64,000 bases of DNA from Mytilus galloprovincialis. Taxonomy: Eukaryota > Mollusca > Bivalvia > Mytilida > Mytilidae. Both the position numbers and the translations under genes were made by a program. The DNA is taken from assembly GCF_965363235.1 (NCBI RefSeq), contig NC_134846.1:2051001-2115000 (forward strand), given 5' to 3'. The notes under the pieces were generated by a model. The model was given only the letters and a program-made list of their open reading frames with translations. It was not told the origin of the DNA and did not search any database. Shown one piece after another: positions 1 to 12,100 of this stretch; positions within the stretch are counted from its first letter, which is position 1; every line of letters starts with the position of its first letter.

Positions 1-57
1 ACATATTTATAATGGTTAATATAAAAAACATGTTTTGTTAGTTTGTGTACATAATTA

Positions 58-213
58 AGAATATGAATGTTTCTTTGCGTTAATATTCATTGGGGTGTAA
101 AAGCGTTGACCGAAGTACATTTTGTATAAAGCGCAGAAGCATTCTAAAAATGCGCGCACGGTCAACTCTTTTAACCTATGAACTTACTAAAATAAGCATT
201 CAATACTTATAAT
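58..213. repeat. Palindromic repeat, copy 1 (related to 53091-53239)
   Basis: The two halves are imperfect inverted copies centred near 135: GTAAAAGCGTTGACCG and an AAGCGC stem reappear inverted as a CGGTCAAC-TTTTA block. The same palindrome, less degraded, occurs at 53.1 kb. Both copies are flanked by GAATGTTTCTTT and AAGCATTCAATACTT, so this is a dispersed fold-back element and not a unique hairpin. It has no coding potential. Confidence 0.6.
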
Positions 214-363
214 TACATTTTTATAATAACACGTGTTATATAAATCTGAGACAAGTGCCTGTGGGTTTTTAAATTACAAGTCAATACAGAGAAAGCAAAA
301 GTAATGGTTTTTGATTCAAACGGAAAGTTTTTTCTAAACGAATTTCATTATAATGGCAAACCC

Positions 364-1615
364 TTAGAGATAAGATAAGATAATAAGATAAGAAAACTTT
401 ATTTTGATTCGGCATAAGTACAAATAAGCAACACAAGCTCTAAGGAGCTTTTGACCGAATATAAAAACATATAAATAACATAAAAACAGTGCATTTTGAC
501 ATATAAAACAACCTGTAATACAAAGTTGAAATTTCACATACATAGCATGCAATAAAAATAAGCAACACATTTTCGAATGAAGTAAAAACATGCTTGACCA
601 GAGCAACCAAAACTGCCGCATTACAATAAACAGCTCAAGAATTATCTGCAAGCAGAACAGCGACATTCCAAACCGTTCCAGGACTGAACAAGACTTTTAA
701 AATGTGAAATAAAATTGAGAATGGAAATGAGGAATGTGTCAAAGAGACAACAACCCGACCATAGAAAAAAAAACAAAACTGTTTTCAGTCCTGAGATGGT
801 TTGGAAGGCTGTTCCATAAAGTAGCAGCAGCAAATTTGAACGATTTTTTTACCGTAACGGGGTGACTGTGGAATTTCAAGAATATTTACATACCTGAAAG
901 CATATTTAGATTTTTTGACATTCACCAAATTTTGTAAGCACACAGGAGCTATGTTGTTTATAATTTTAAAAGTTTCTAGAGCCATTCTTCTTATCCGTCT
1001 GATCTGCAAGGAGGGCACCTTAGCTTTAAGTAAGAGGTCCTCGTAGGAGCTGTTAAATCATCATACACAAAACGGAGTGCTCTTTCCTGCACCTTTTCTA
1101 GTTTTTTAGAATTTTTCTCAGTGCAAAAATGCCATGCCAAAAGGCAAAAATTAAAATTACTAAGAATAAAAGTATGAAATATAGTAACGGTTTACTAAGT
1201 CTATCCAAAAATGAGTCTAAACGTTTTAAAACATTTAATTGCCTTCCTACAGATTGAGCTGATATGAACATCAAAATTTAGCTGGTAGTCTATTTCAATG
1301 CCTAATAATTTTACTGTTTTTTCACAAGTGAGGTTCGAATTTTGAATATGTATAGATGGGTTCTTTTCAAAGGTCTTTTTGCCAACAGACAAAACTTGAA
1401 AAAAGTCAGGATTTGCTTGCATTTTATTCACCCTGGACCACTCAATAAGTATTTTTAAATCAGATTCCAAAGTTGAAATTAATAAATCGAAGTCTGGAGT
1501 ACAAAAAGACAAAGTATTGTCATCTGCATAGTTATATAAACTACCATTTTTACCAAAAATAAAAATAAAGAGACAGTTAGTACTTATTGTTACTTCGGTA
1601 TCAATATTAGATATA
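364..1615 (-). pseudogene. Decayed, 5'-truncated LINE (non-LTR retrotransposon) reverse transcriptase
   Basis: Read on the minus strand, 1610-1500 encodes the catalytic-core motif YADD followed by NTLSF. The frame continues through 1512-1201 (thumb region, with KLLGIEIDYQLNFD). 1200-1020 then gives SNFNFCLLAWHFCTEKNSKK and an ERALRFVYDD segment, and 1018-785 gives MALETFKIINN. These blocks are typical of the C-terminal half of RT in LINE families common in marine invertebrates. Frameshifts break the blocks apart, and the 5' two thirds are missing. The element ends at 395-366 in short TTATC-type repeats, like the 3' tails of some LINEs. A fragment of another dispersed repeat (about 715-770) is nested in the 3' part. 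It is not functional. Confidence 0.8.
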
Positions 1616-1626
1616 TGATATTCTGG

Positions 1627-2935
1627 CCGGGGGGGGGGGGGGGGGGAGGCGGGGGGAGAGGATGATTTGTTTTGGATCGGTTATTTATTTTTGTAAACTA
1701 AGAGGACAGATTATTTATTTTCTTCACTGTTGAAGCAAGATTTTTCAGTTTCATTAAAACAAGGGACTGATTATTCATTTTCACAACTATATTTATAATA
1801 TTTAAAAACACAATTTTTAAATGAATTTTATTATACATGTTACAAATAATACATGTAACTATTATGTATAATCATTGTCATTAATTTAATTAGAATTAAC
1901 CATTATCCTCTGCAGGAATGAATCTTGCCAACTGCGTATACATGTATTTCATACATACACAGTATTAAAGTTTTGCTGCCACTTGCCTTTTTATTAATTA
2001 TTGCCAAACATATTTCGCCCAGCGAGTCGAGGCAAACATTTTTTGGAAGGGTTTTGATGCTGCTGAAAGCCCCAAGAAGCTACCGAACAAATGATGCTAA
2101 GTCATGCTTTCTGGGTGTTAATCCCAGACCTTTTCTAAATCTGAAAATGCAAGTTCTGCTTTAATCTTTTTTGACAATATTTTGGTCTCAAAGCAAAATG
2201 TGTAGATTCAGTGTAAGAATTAAGTGTGTATAGGCAAGGACGTATGTTAGTTATACGTCCTTGGTATAGGGACTACATTAAAAGACCAAAATGTAGGATA
2301 AGGCAAACATGTAATTCTTATAGTTAAGTATGTGACTGGTTTTTTTTTTTTTAACTCATGATTAAGTTAATAACAAAATTACTAAATTGCAAAAGGAATG
2401 CAACACTAACAGAATACAGAATGAACAAAAGACAAATAAATAAGAAACATTGAAAAACAGGGGCCATGTCCAAGGAGAACAGAACTTGATTCTTGCAAGA
2501 AGCTTTCAGTGAAAACAATTTGATATGAAGACAAGCTTTTGGTTTTGAAATTTCCTACATGAGCCTATTTGCCTCAATGAAGTTACTTCCCTGTAATAAA
2601 AGTGAGGTAAGTGTTCCTGAGAAAAGATACCTCAAGTGAAATCAAACCTATTTTCAGACATTTCAAGTATATTTGATAATATTTATACTTTTATTGTTAA
2701 AAGATTTGGGAAGTGTTTCCCGATTTTTGTGTGGAAAAAAGATAAATTTTATGAAGAATCTGATGCCATCTCATACTTTCGATTAGACCTGCTGAGTTAT
2801 TTATTTTCAATACATTGTAAGTCAGGTTATTTATTTTCAAACTACCACAGAACAAACCATTTATTTTTGTGATTATTAAGGCTGAGTTATTCATTTTCAA
2901 AATCCTCCTGCCCCCCCTCCCCCCCCTTTCGGAGC
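1627..2935. repeat. Repeat-rich block bounded by a G-run and a C-run
   Basis: The block begins with a run of about 20 G at 1628-1646 and ends with C-runs at 2911-2925. Next to each end are several spaced copies of a TTATTTATTTTC-like motif (1678-1790 and 2795-2905). The middle (1925-2600) has no recognisable coding sequence. The opposed G and C runs suggest an element with inverted ends, but the arms are not convincing enough to set boundaries. It is the upstream flank of the TAB1 start codon, and no core promoter motif was recognised in it. Confidence 0.35.
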
Positions 2936-3124
2936 CTTCGATACTCATTGAAGGTCGTGGTGATAATACCTTGCTAAATTTTATCTATCGGTTTTTAACA
3001 GTAATTTGATATCGGGGCAATGCTTTAGGTTTTTGCAACACCTGTGGAAAGAATCCGAATGATAACAACTTCCGTTCTTAAAAAAAATGTAGAAATTCAT
3101 TTTCATTGCCAAATTTAACGGGAT

Positions 3125-3178
3125 ATGGCTGCAACTAGACTTGCAAACGGATCTGTAGGGTCTCCTCCTAGATTAGGG
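3125..3178 (+). CDS. TAB1: TAB1 exon 1 (N-terminus)
   Basis: ATG at 3125 opens 18 codons (MAATRLANGSVGSPPRLG) ending in GGG, followed by the donor GTACGG. Phase 0 here matches phase 0 at the start of exon 2. The opening MAA- matches the known TAB1 N-terminus, which is followed by WTDDLP. The exon is too short to stand alone as an ORF, so it is a good but not certain call; transcripts would confirm it. Confidence 0.72.
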
Positions 3179-6100
3179 GTACGGTTTTACTTTTATAATA
3201 ATCAAAGATTATGGAAATTTGATCTATGTGTATGTCAAAGTGTACATGAGGAAGAGGAAGGGCTCTGGTAGGGGTTCTGCCTCTGGCTCTGACTCTTTCC
3301 TTTCCTTAGCCATCCCAACACGAATTCCAGCCACTTCGGTACCAAGTTAAGAATCCGCAGCTGGTAAACTTGCCACCTAAATATTTTTTTGAAAGGGTCC
3401 TTTTGGAATATTTCAAAATGACTCCAATGTAGGGGAGGGCACACTTTAGCAATATATTAAAACATGGGGTAGCATGTAAATGTATGACCGAATAACACTT
3501 ATGTAATTTGGGGTGTCACTTTTACCGTTCTAGAGACATGCCCCTTTTAAGTCCTTTAAAAACGTAAAACTTGTTATTTTTTTTGTTTCCATTCTCTAAC
3601 TTACACAAGTTTGAGTTTGCCTCAACCAAATGTTATGCAACTTATAGACAATGCTTATTACATTTGTACCACAAAACACAGATCAAGTATGAATTTTTAT
3701 GGTGTTACTGTTACCATTCTAGAATTATGCCCCTTTACTTATGGAAAAATTGCTAACTGATGACTTGCCTGCTTGTCAGCTTTTCTGTTTTATGTTTTTC
3801 AGAGTCATGCTTTGAGATGGACTGATGACTTGCCTGTTTGTCACCTTTTCTGTTGTATGTTTTTCAGAGTCATGCATTGAGCTGAACTGATGACTTGCCT
3901 GTTTGTCAAATGTTTCTGTTTTATATTTTTCAGGGTCATGCATTGAGCTGGACTGATGACTTGCCTGTTTGTCAGCTTTCTGGGGTTGGATTCTCAACAA
4001 ATCAACTCTATAGAGAAGACGGGTTTAGACAAGAAGAACATGAATTTGAAGACAGGAGTTTTCATTTTAGGTATAATTCAATTGATTTTACTTACCTAGT
4101 ACAATGTACATGTAGTACAAATGTATAGCTTTAATTTGTCAAGGGTATAACTTAGATAAGTAATGAGAGAAAAATAACATACAAAGAAATTTTGTCCTTT
4201 TTGGTTATTATCTTGAATACTTTTATAGACAGAGATAAACTGTAAACACCAATAATGTTCAGCAAAGTAAAATCTACAAATAAGTCAACATAACCAAAAT
4301 GATCAGTTGACCCCTTAAGGAGTTATTGCCCTTTATAGTCATTTTTTACCAATTTTTCATAAATTGTAATCTTTTACAAAAATCTTCTCTGAAACTACTA
4401 GGCCAAATGTAACTTAACTTGGCCACAATCATCATTAAGGTATCTAGTTTTAAAAATGTGTTGCATGACCCAGCCAACCAACCAAGATGGCCACCATGGC
4501 TAAAAATAGAACATAGGGGTAAAATGTAGATTTTGGCTTATATCTCTGAAACCAAAAAACATTTAGAGCAAATCAGACTGGTTAAAATTGTCTATTAGGT
4601 TAAGATCTATCTGCCTTGAATTTTTCAGACAAATCGGACAAAATGTGTTGGGTTGATGCCCCCAAGTTAGTACATTTTTGTAATTTGAAGGAAATTTTGC
4701 AGATTTTGGTTATTATCTTGAATATTATTATAGATAGAGATAAACTGTTAACAGCAATAATGTTCAGCAAAATAAGATCTACAAATAAGACAACATGACC
4801 AAAATTGTCAATAGACCCCTTAAGGAGTTATTGCCCTTTATAGTCAATTTTTAACAATTTTCACAAATTTTTGTAAATTTTTAGAAAATATTTTCAACTG
4901 TAATTACTGTGCCAATTTCTTTATAGATGGAGATAATTGTAGCAACAAGAATGTTCAGTAAAGAAAGATCTACAAACACATCACCATCACTAAAACACAA
5001 TTGTTCATGAATTTATCTGTGTCCATTGTTTAATATGCACATAGACTAAGGTGAGCGACACAGGCTCTTGAGAGCCTCTAGTTTATGTACACTGTCAGAT
5101 GTACATGTACTTTGTTTTTGTTAAATTGTATACAAGTTCTATTTATCTTATTATCGTCTTTGTATACTAAACTTTTATTTCATTAGATACATGTAGATAC
5201 AGAAAAAAAGTATCCCTGTAATAACTAAATGGTGTTATTACAGCTTCTCTACATCACTTCAAAGCCTTTGTCATTTGATGAGATACATGGTATTTAATTC
5301 CAATTTCCAATGATATACCAGATACTTTATGATATTCATTGGGAATTCCAATTTCCAATGATATACCAGATACTTTATGATATTCATTGGGAATTCCAAT
5401 TTCCAATGATATACCAGATACTTTATCATGTTTATGATATTCATAGGGAATTCCAATTTCCAATGATATACCAGATACTTTATGATATTCATTGGGAGAA
5501 CACAGATTTAACAATAAATAAACATATATTATGGATATGATTACCATTTATGAGTTAATAAAAACACTCTTAATGAGTTTGAATTGTTTTACACTCTGTC
5601 ATGCCTGTATAACTTTCTGTTTGGTGTGAGTCAAGATTCTGTTTTGAAGGCCCTAATTTGACCTATCATTGTTTACTTATTACACACATTGTGACTTGGA
5701 TGGAGAGTTTTCTCATTGGAACCCAAACCACATCTTCTTATTATACGACCGCAAAATTTGAAAAAATTTTCGTCGTATATTGCTATCACATTGGCGTCGT
5801 CGTCTGCGTCGTAGGCGTCGTTGTCCAAATACTTTTAGTTTTCCCACTCTAACTTTAGTAAAAGTGAATAGAAATCTATGAAATTTTAACACAAGGTTTA
5901 TGACCACAAAAGGAAGGTTGGGATTGATTTTGGGAGTTTTAGTCCCAACATTTTAGGAATTGGGGGCCAAAAAGGGCCCAAATAAGCATTTTCTTGGTTT
6001 TCGCACTATAACTTTAGTTTAAGTAAATAGAAATCTATGAAATTTTGACAAAAGGTTTATGACCACAAAAGAAAGGTTGGGATTGATTTTGGGAGTTTTG

Positions 6101-9100
6101 GTTCCAACAGTTTAGGAATTAGGGGCCAAAAAAGGGCCCAAATAAGCATTATTCTTGGTTTTCGCACAATAACTTTAGTTTAAGCAAATAGAAATCAATG
6201 AAATTTAAACACAATTATGACCAAAAAAGGAAGGTTGGTATTGATTTTGGGAGTTTAGGTCCCAACAGTTTAGGAATTAGGGGCCAAAAAGGGACCCAAA
6301 TAAGCATTTTTCTTGGTTTTCGCACCATAACTTTAGTATAAGTAAATAGAAATCTATGAAATTTAAAGACAAGGTTTATGACCATAAAAGGAAGGTTGGT
6401 ATTGATTTTGGGAGTTTTGGTCCCAACAGTTTAGGAATAAAGGGCCCAAAGGTTCCAGATTTAAACTTTGTTTGATTTTATCAAAAATTGAATAATTGGG
6501 GTTCTTTGATATGCCGAATCTAACTGTGTATGTAGATTCTTAATTTTTGGTCCCGTTTTCAAATTGGTCTACATTAAGGTCCAAAGTGTCCAAAATTAAA
6601 CTTAGTTTGATTTTAACAAAAATTGAATCCTTGGGGTTCTTTGATATGCTGAATCTAAAAATGTACTTAGATTTTTTATTATTGGCCCAGTTTTCAAGTT
6701 GGTCCAAATCAGGGTCCAAAATTAAACTTTGTTTGATTTTATCATAAATTGAATAATTGGGGTTCTTTGATATGCCAAATCTAACTGTGTATGTAGATTC
6801 TTAATTTTTGGTCCCGTTTTAAAATTGGTTTACATTAACGTCCAAAGGGTCCAAAAATAAACTAAGTTTGATTTTAACAAAAATTGAATTCTTGGGCCTC
6901 TTTGATATGCTGAATCTAAACATGTACTTAGATTTTTGAAGATGGGCCCAGTTTTCAAGTTGGTCCAAATCAGGATTCAAAATTATTATATTAAGTATTG
7001 TGCAATAGCAAGAAATTTTCAATTGCACAGTATTCAGCAATAGCAAGAAATCTTCAATTGCACAGTATTGTGCAATAGCAAGAAATCTTCAATTGCACAG
7101 TATTGTGCAATAGCAAATATTTTCAATTGCACAGTATTCCACAACAGCAAGAAATATCTAATTGCACAATATTGTGCAATAGCAAGAAATTCCAATTGGA
7201 TTTCAATTGGAGTTATCTTTCTTTGACCAGAATAGTAGTTGAATCAACTTAAATCATTGTTTTATACAATATACAATGTATATTCACTTTTACTACCAAC
7301 TGATAGATTAAAACAATCTTTACCATTCAGTGATAACAAGCACTTTTTTTACATTTTAATATTTTATGATGTATTTAAATGAGTAGTTATTGTTGCAAAC
7401 TTCATTAGAAATTTGAATTGAGATCAGTTTTGAAATAAGGGAAATGGGGATGTGAAAAAAAAATTGGAGGGTCAATTTTTTTCATTTCAGATTTCATAAA
7501 TAAAAAGAAAATTTCTTCAAACATTTTTTTGAGAGGATTAATATTCAACAGCATAGTGAATTGCTCAAAGGCAAACATTTTTTTTTAAGTTCATTAGACC
7601 ACATTCATTCTGTGTCAGAAACCTATGCTGTGTCAACTATTTAATCACAATCCAAATTTAGAGCTGAATCCAGCTTGAATGTTGTGTCCATACTTGCCCC
7701 AACCGTTCCGGGTTCAACCTCTGCGGTCGTATAAAGCTGTGCCCTGCGGAGCATCTGGTTTCTACATACATGTACTGTATAGCTGGTCATTTTTATGGGG
7801 TATAAATTTTCGCTTATTTTCGCAGATAGAACAAATTCGCCAAAATAAATCCCGCCAAATCAAAAGTGTACATGCAGAGGTATTGATTAAAAGTTTTAAC
7901 CCCGCAGCAATTTTTATGTATGTGCCTGTCCCAAGTCAGGAGCCTGTAATTCAGTGGTTGTTGTTTGTTTATGTGTTACATATTTTTTTTTCGTTCATTT
8001 TTTTTTATATAAAAACAAGGCCGTTAGTTTTCTCGTTTGAATTGTTTTACATTGTCATATCGGGGCCTTTTATAGCTGACTATGCAGTATGGGCTTTGCT
8101 CATTGTTGAAGGCAGTACGGTTACCTATAGTTGTTAATGTCTGTGTCATTTTGGTCTCTTGTGGACAGTTGTCTCATTGGCAATCATACCACATAATATT
8201 CTATTTTATGTTAAATCCGCCAAAATATTTCTTATACTTTTTATTCAGTAAAAATTGCAGAATTTTACACCTGCGAAAATCACCCAATACAGTATATTTT
8301 GGTTGATGCATGGTTGAGACAAAAAGATATATATTTTTTTATCTTTAAGCATAATATTGATATATATTATATTATATTTAATTTTCTACTATTGATATAG
8401 ATTACTAGATACAGAAAGCTTTTTATATGGAGTTTTTGATGGACATGATGGTAGTCGAGTGGCCAACTTTGCTGCACAGAGAATGCCAGCTGAACTTCTT
8501 CTTGGACAACTGAACAACAACAATACTGATGAAGAAATTAAAGAAATACTTTATCAGGTAATAAATACAATATAATTATCAATGGATCTTTTAAATGCAT
8601 TAATGTTTGTTGGTACTACCAAGACGATATTCAAAGTTACTGTTGTATATGTTATTTTGTAATCGTTGATCTTAGTATCAGTCCTTTATCATTTTAAAAA
8701 TCTAACATGGTTTTTTTTACCTGTGCCACTTGTAAATCACAAATTGTCTCCCTTATACAGGTGAGTTTTAGCTATTTTCTAAATTCTTCTTGAACTTAAA
8801 TTGTCATTTTGTCGCCAAGATTATGGCCTGATAGGTAGCAATTAAATTAAAGGCTGAAGTTTAGATAGAAGAACATTTTTTTGCTGTTTTTTTCATAATG
8901 ATACTCACATGGAAATATGATAATGGGGTCTACTAGTATTTAAGTTGGATATGCATTTCATAAGTTAAAAAAAAATGTATACATGTCTTGAACAAGTTAT
9001 TCATTTCATAAGGATAAGTTTCTTAAACAGGTAATTCATTTCATAAGGAATTAGTTTCTTAAACATTGTTAAACAGGTAATTCATTTCAAGTTTTTGCTA

Positions 9101-12100
9101 TTATATGTAAGCACTAAACATTAAGTTATGAGTTTTGTTTTGATTTCAGGCCTTTATTGCTGTTGAAAAGAGTTTCTTTGAATCCATTGACCATATTTTT
9201 GCTGAAAAGACCACAATACAGTTACAACTACCAGAGGTAAAAATCCTTTTATGGGTAAAAATATTTCAGTAAGGGGTATTTGGACTATTCCACGAAATAT
9301 GTTTGACACCACAATAACATTTCTGTTACAAATGAAAATATGAATTATGGGTGGTGGAACATAAAAAAGTCTTGTATGTTTATTTGATGAAGGTAAAATT
9401 ATTAAATAGAATATGTAAATTGTTTCGGGATATTGGAAATCCCTTTTGACCCAACCATTTATGACATACATTTTAATAGAACCGTCCTGAAAATGATGTT
9501 TTGTTATAAAAGACAATGTAATTCTTAAAATAGCTCTACAAAAATTGATGGCCGCTTGCATGAAGAATGGTTTACAGAGTTTTGGTTTAAATTAAAGTAA
9601 TAAAGGACGTAAAATTAAAAGCAATAGACATGTATTTAAAACAGGAAAAAGAAAAATTTACTTTGTTCACGAGAGTTGTAAAAATTTGCAAGCTGGGTGC
9701 TCTTTTCTGTTATCTACTTATCTTGATAATTTCATTTTCATTACAGGGTATCAGTCACTATGAAGCCTGTAAACAGTATCCAGACACCATGAAACAGCTT
9801 GACAACTTAGAAAAAGAAATATCTGGGGGGACAACTGCTACAGTCTCACTTATCTATAAAAATAAATTATTTGTGGCCAATGTAGGTGGGTATTAAGTGA
9901 AGTCTTAGAGATTTTATATTCTTATGGCAGATGCATCTTTATGTAACTTTTATTTCCTCATGGGCTTAAAGTAAACTTGAAATCTACAAGATGTCTTTCT
10001 TTTAAACAATTGAGAGTTTTGAGCCACTAGATTAAATCGTGTAAATTGTTGTAATTCACAAATGTTCATTTACTACAATATAATCCCAAAAATTAAACAA
10101 CAGCTTCCCGCAAATACTCTGCTTTTATGATCTATTATCAAAACTAAATTTTTTAAGCATTTATCATTTTTAAAGATTAATTATTTATGGCACACTTTTA
10201 AAAAAAACCTGTACATATTTTTTTAGCTCACCTGGCCCACAGGGCCAAGTGAGCTTTTCCCATCACTTTGTGTCTGGCGTCGTTAACTTTTACAAAAATC
10301 TTCTCCTCTGAAACTACTGGGCCAAATTAAACCAAACTTGGCCACAATCATCATTGGGGTATCTAGTTTTAAAAATGTGTCCAGTGACCCGGCCAACCAA
10401 CCAAGATGTCCGCCATGGCTAAAAATAGAACATAGGGGTAAAATGCAGTTTTTGGCTTATAACTCAAAAACCAAATTAAAGCATTTAGAGCAAATATGAC
10501 ACGAGGTAAAATTGTTTATCAGGTCAAGATCTTCGGCCCTGAAATTTTCAGATGAATTGAACAACCCGTTATTGGGTTGCTGCCCCTAAATTGGTAATTT
10601 TAAGGAAATTTTACTGTTTTTGGTTATTATCTTGAATATTATTATAGATAAAGATAAACTGTTTACAGCAATAATGTTCAGCAAAGTTAGATTTACAAAT
10701 AAGTCAACATGACCCAAATGGTCAGTTGACCCCTTTAGGAGTTATTGCCCTTTATAGTCAATTTTTAACCATTTTTCGTAAATCTAAGTAATCTTTTACA
10801 AAAATCTTCTCCTCTGAAACTACTGGGCCAAATTAATCCAAACTTGACCACAATCATCTTTGGGGTATCTAGTTTAAAAAATGGGTCCGGTGACCAGGCC
10901 ATCCAACCAAGATGGCCGCCATGGCTAAAAATAGAACATAGGGGTAAAATGCAGTTTTTGGCTTATAACTCAAAAACCAAATTAAAGCATTTAGAGCAAA
11001 TATGACACGAGGTAAAATTGTTTATCAGGTCAAGATCTTCGGCCCTGAAATTTTCAGATGAATTGAACAACCCGTTATTGGGTTGCTGCCCCTAAATTGG
11101 TAATTTTAAGGAAATTTTACTGTTTTTGGTTATTATCTTGAATATTATTATAGATAAAGATAAACTGTTTACAGCAATAATGTTCAGCAAAGTTAGATTT
11201 ACAAATAAGTCAACATGACCCAAATGGTCAGTTGACCCCTTTAGGAGTTATTGCTCTTTATAGTCAATTTTTAACCATTTTTCGTAAATCTAAGTAATCT
11301 TTTACAAAAATCTTCTCCTCTGAAACTACTGGGCCAAATTAATCCAAACTTGACCACAATCATCTTTGGGGTATCTAGTTTAAAAAATGGGTCCGGTGAC
11401 CAGGCCATCCAACCAAGATGGCCGCCATGGCTAAAAATAGAACATAGGGGTAAAATGCAGTTTTTGGCTTATAACTCAAAAACCAAATTAAAGCATTTAG
11501 AGCAAATATGACACAAGGTAAAATTGTTAATCATGTCAAGATCTTCGGCCCTGAAATTTTCAGATGAATTGAACAACCCGTTATTGGGTTGCTGCCCCTA
11601 AATTGGTAATTTTAAGGAAATTTTACTGTTTTTGGTTATTATCTTGAATATTATTATAGATAAAGATAAACTGTTTACAGCAATAATGTTCAGCAAAGTT
11701 AGATTTACAAATAAGTCAACATGACCCAAATGGTCAGTTGACCCCTTTAGGAGTTATTGCCCTTTATAGTCAATTTTTAACCATTTTTCGTAAATCTAAG
11801 TAATCTTTTACAAAAATCTTCTCCTCTGAAACTACTGGGCCAAATTAATCCAAACTTGACCACAATCATCTTTGGGGTATCTAGTTTAAAAAATGGGTCC
11901 GGTGACCAGGCCATCCAACCAAGATGGCCGCCATGGCTAAAAATAGAACATAGGGGTAAAATGCAGTTTTTGGCTTATAACTCAAAAACCAAATTAAAGC
12001 ATTTAGAGCAAATATGACACGAGGTAAAATTGTTTATCAGGTCAAGATCTTCGGCCCTGAAATTTTCAGATGAATTGAACAACCCGTTATTGGGTTGCTG

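Noticed and set aside
5254..5547. Three overlapping repetitive ORFs of 73-97 aa on both strands
   Set aside because: They are produced by the 48-bp minisatellite, whose period is a multiple of three; they lie in a TAB1 intron.
7679..8137. 152-aa ORF as a membrane protein gene
   Set aside because: It runs through the end of a transposable element into a SINE-like repeat found at five other places in the window.
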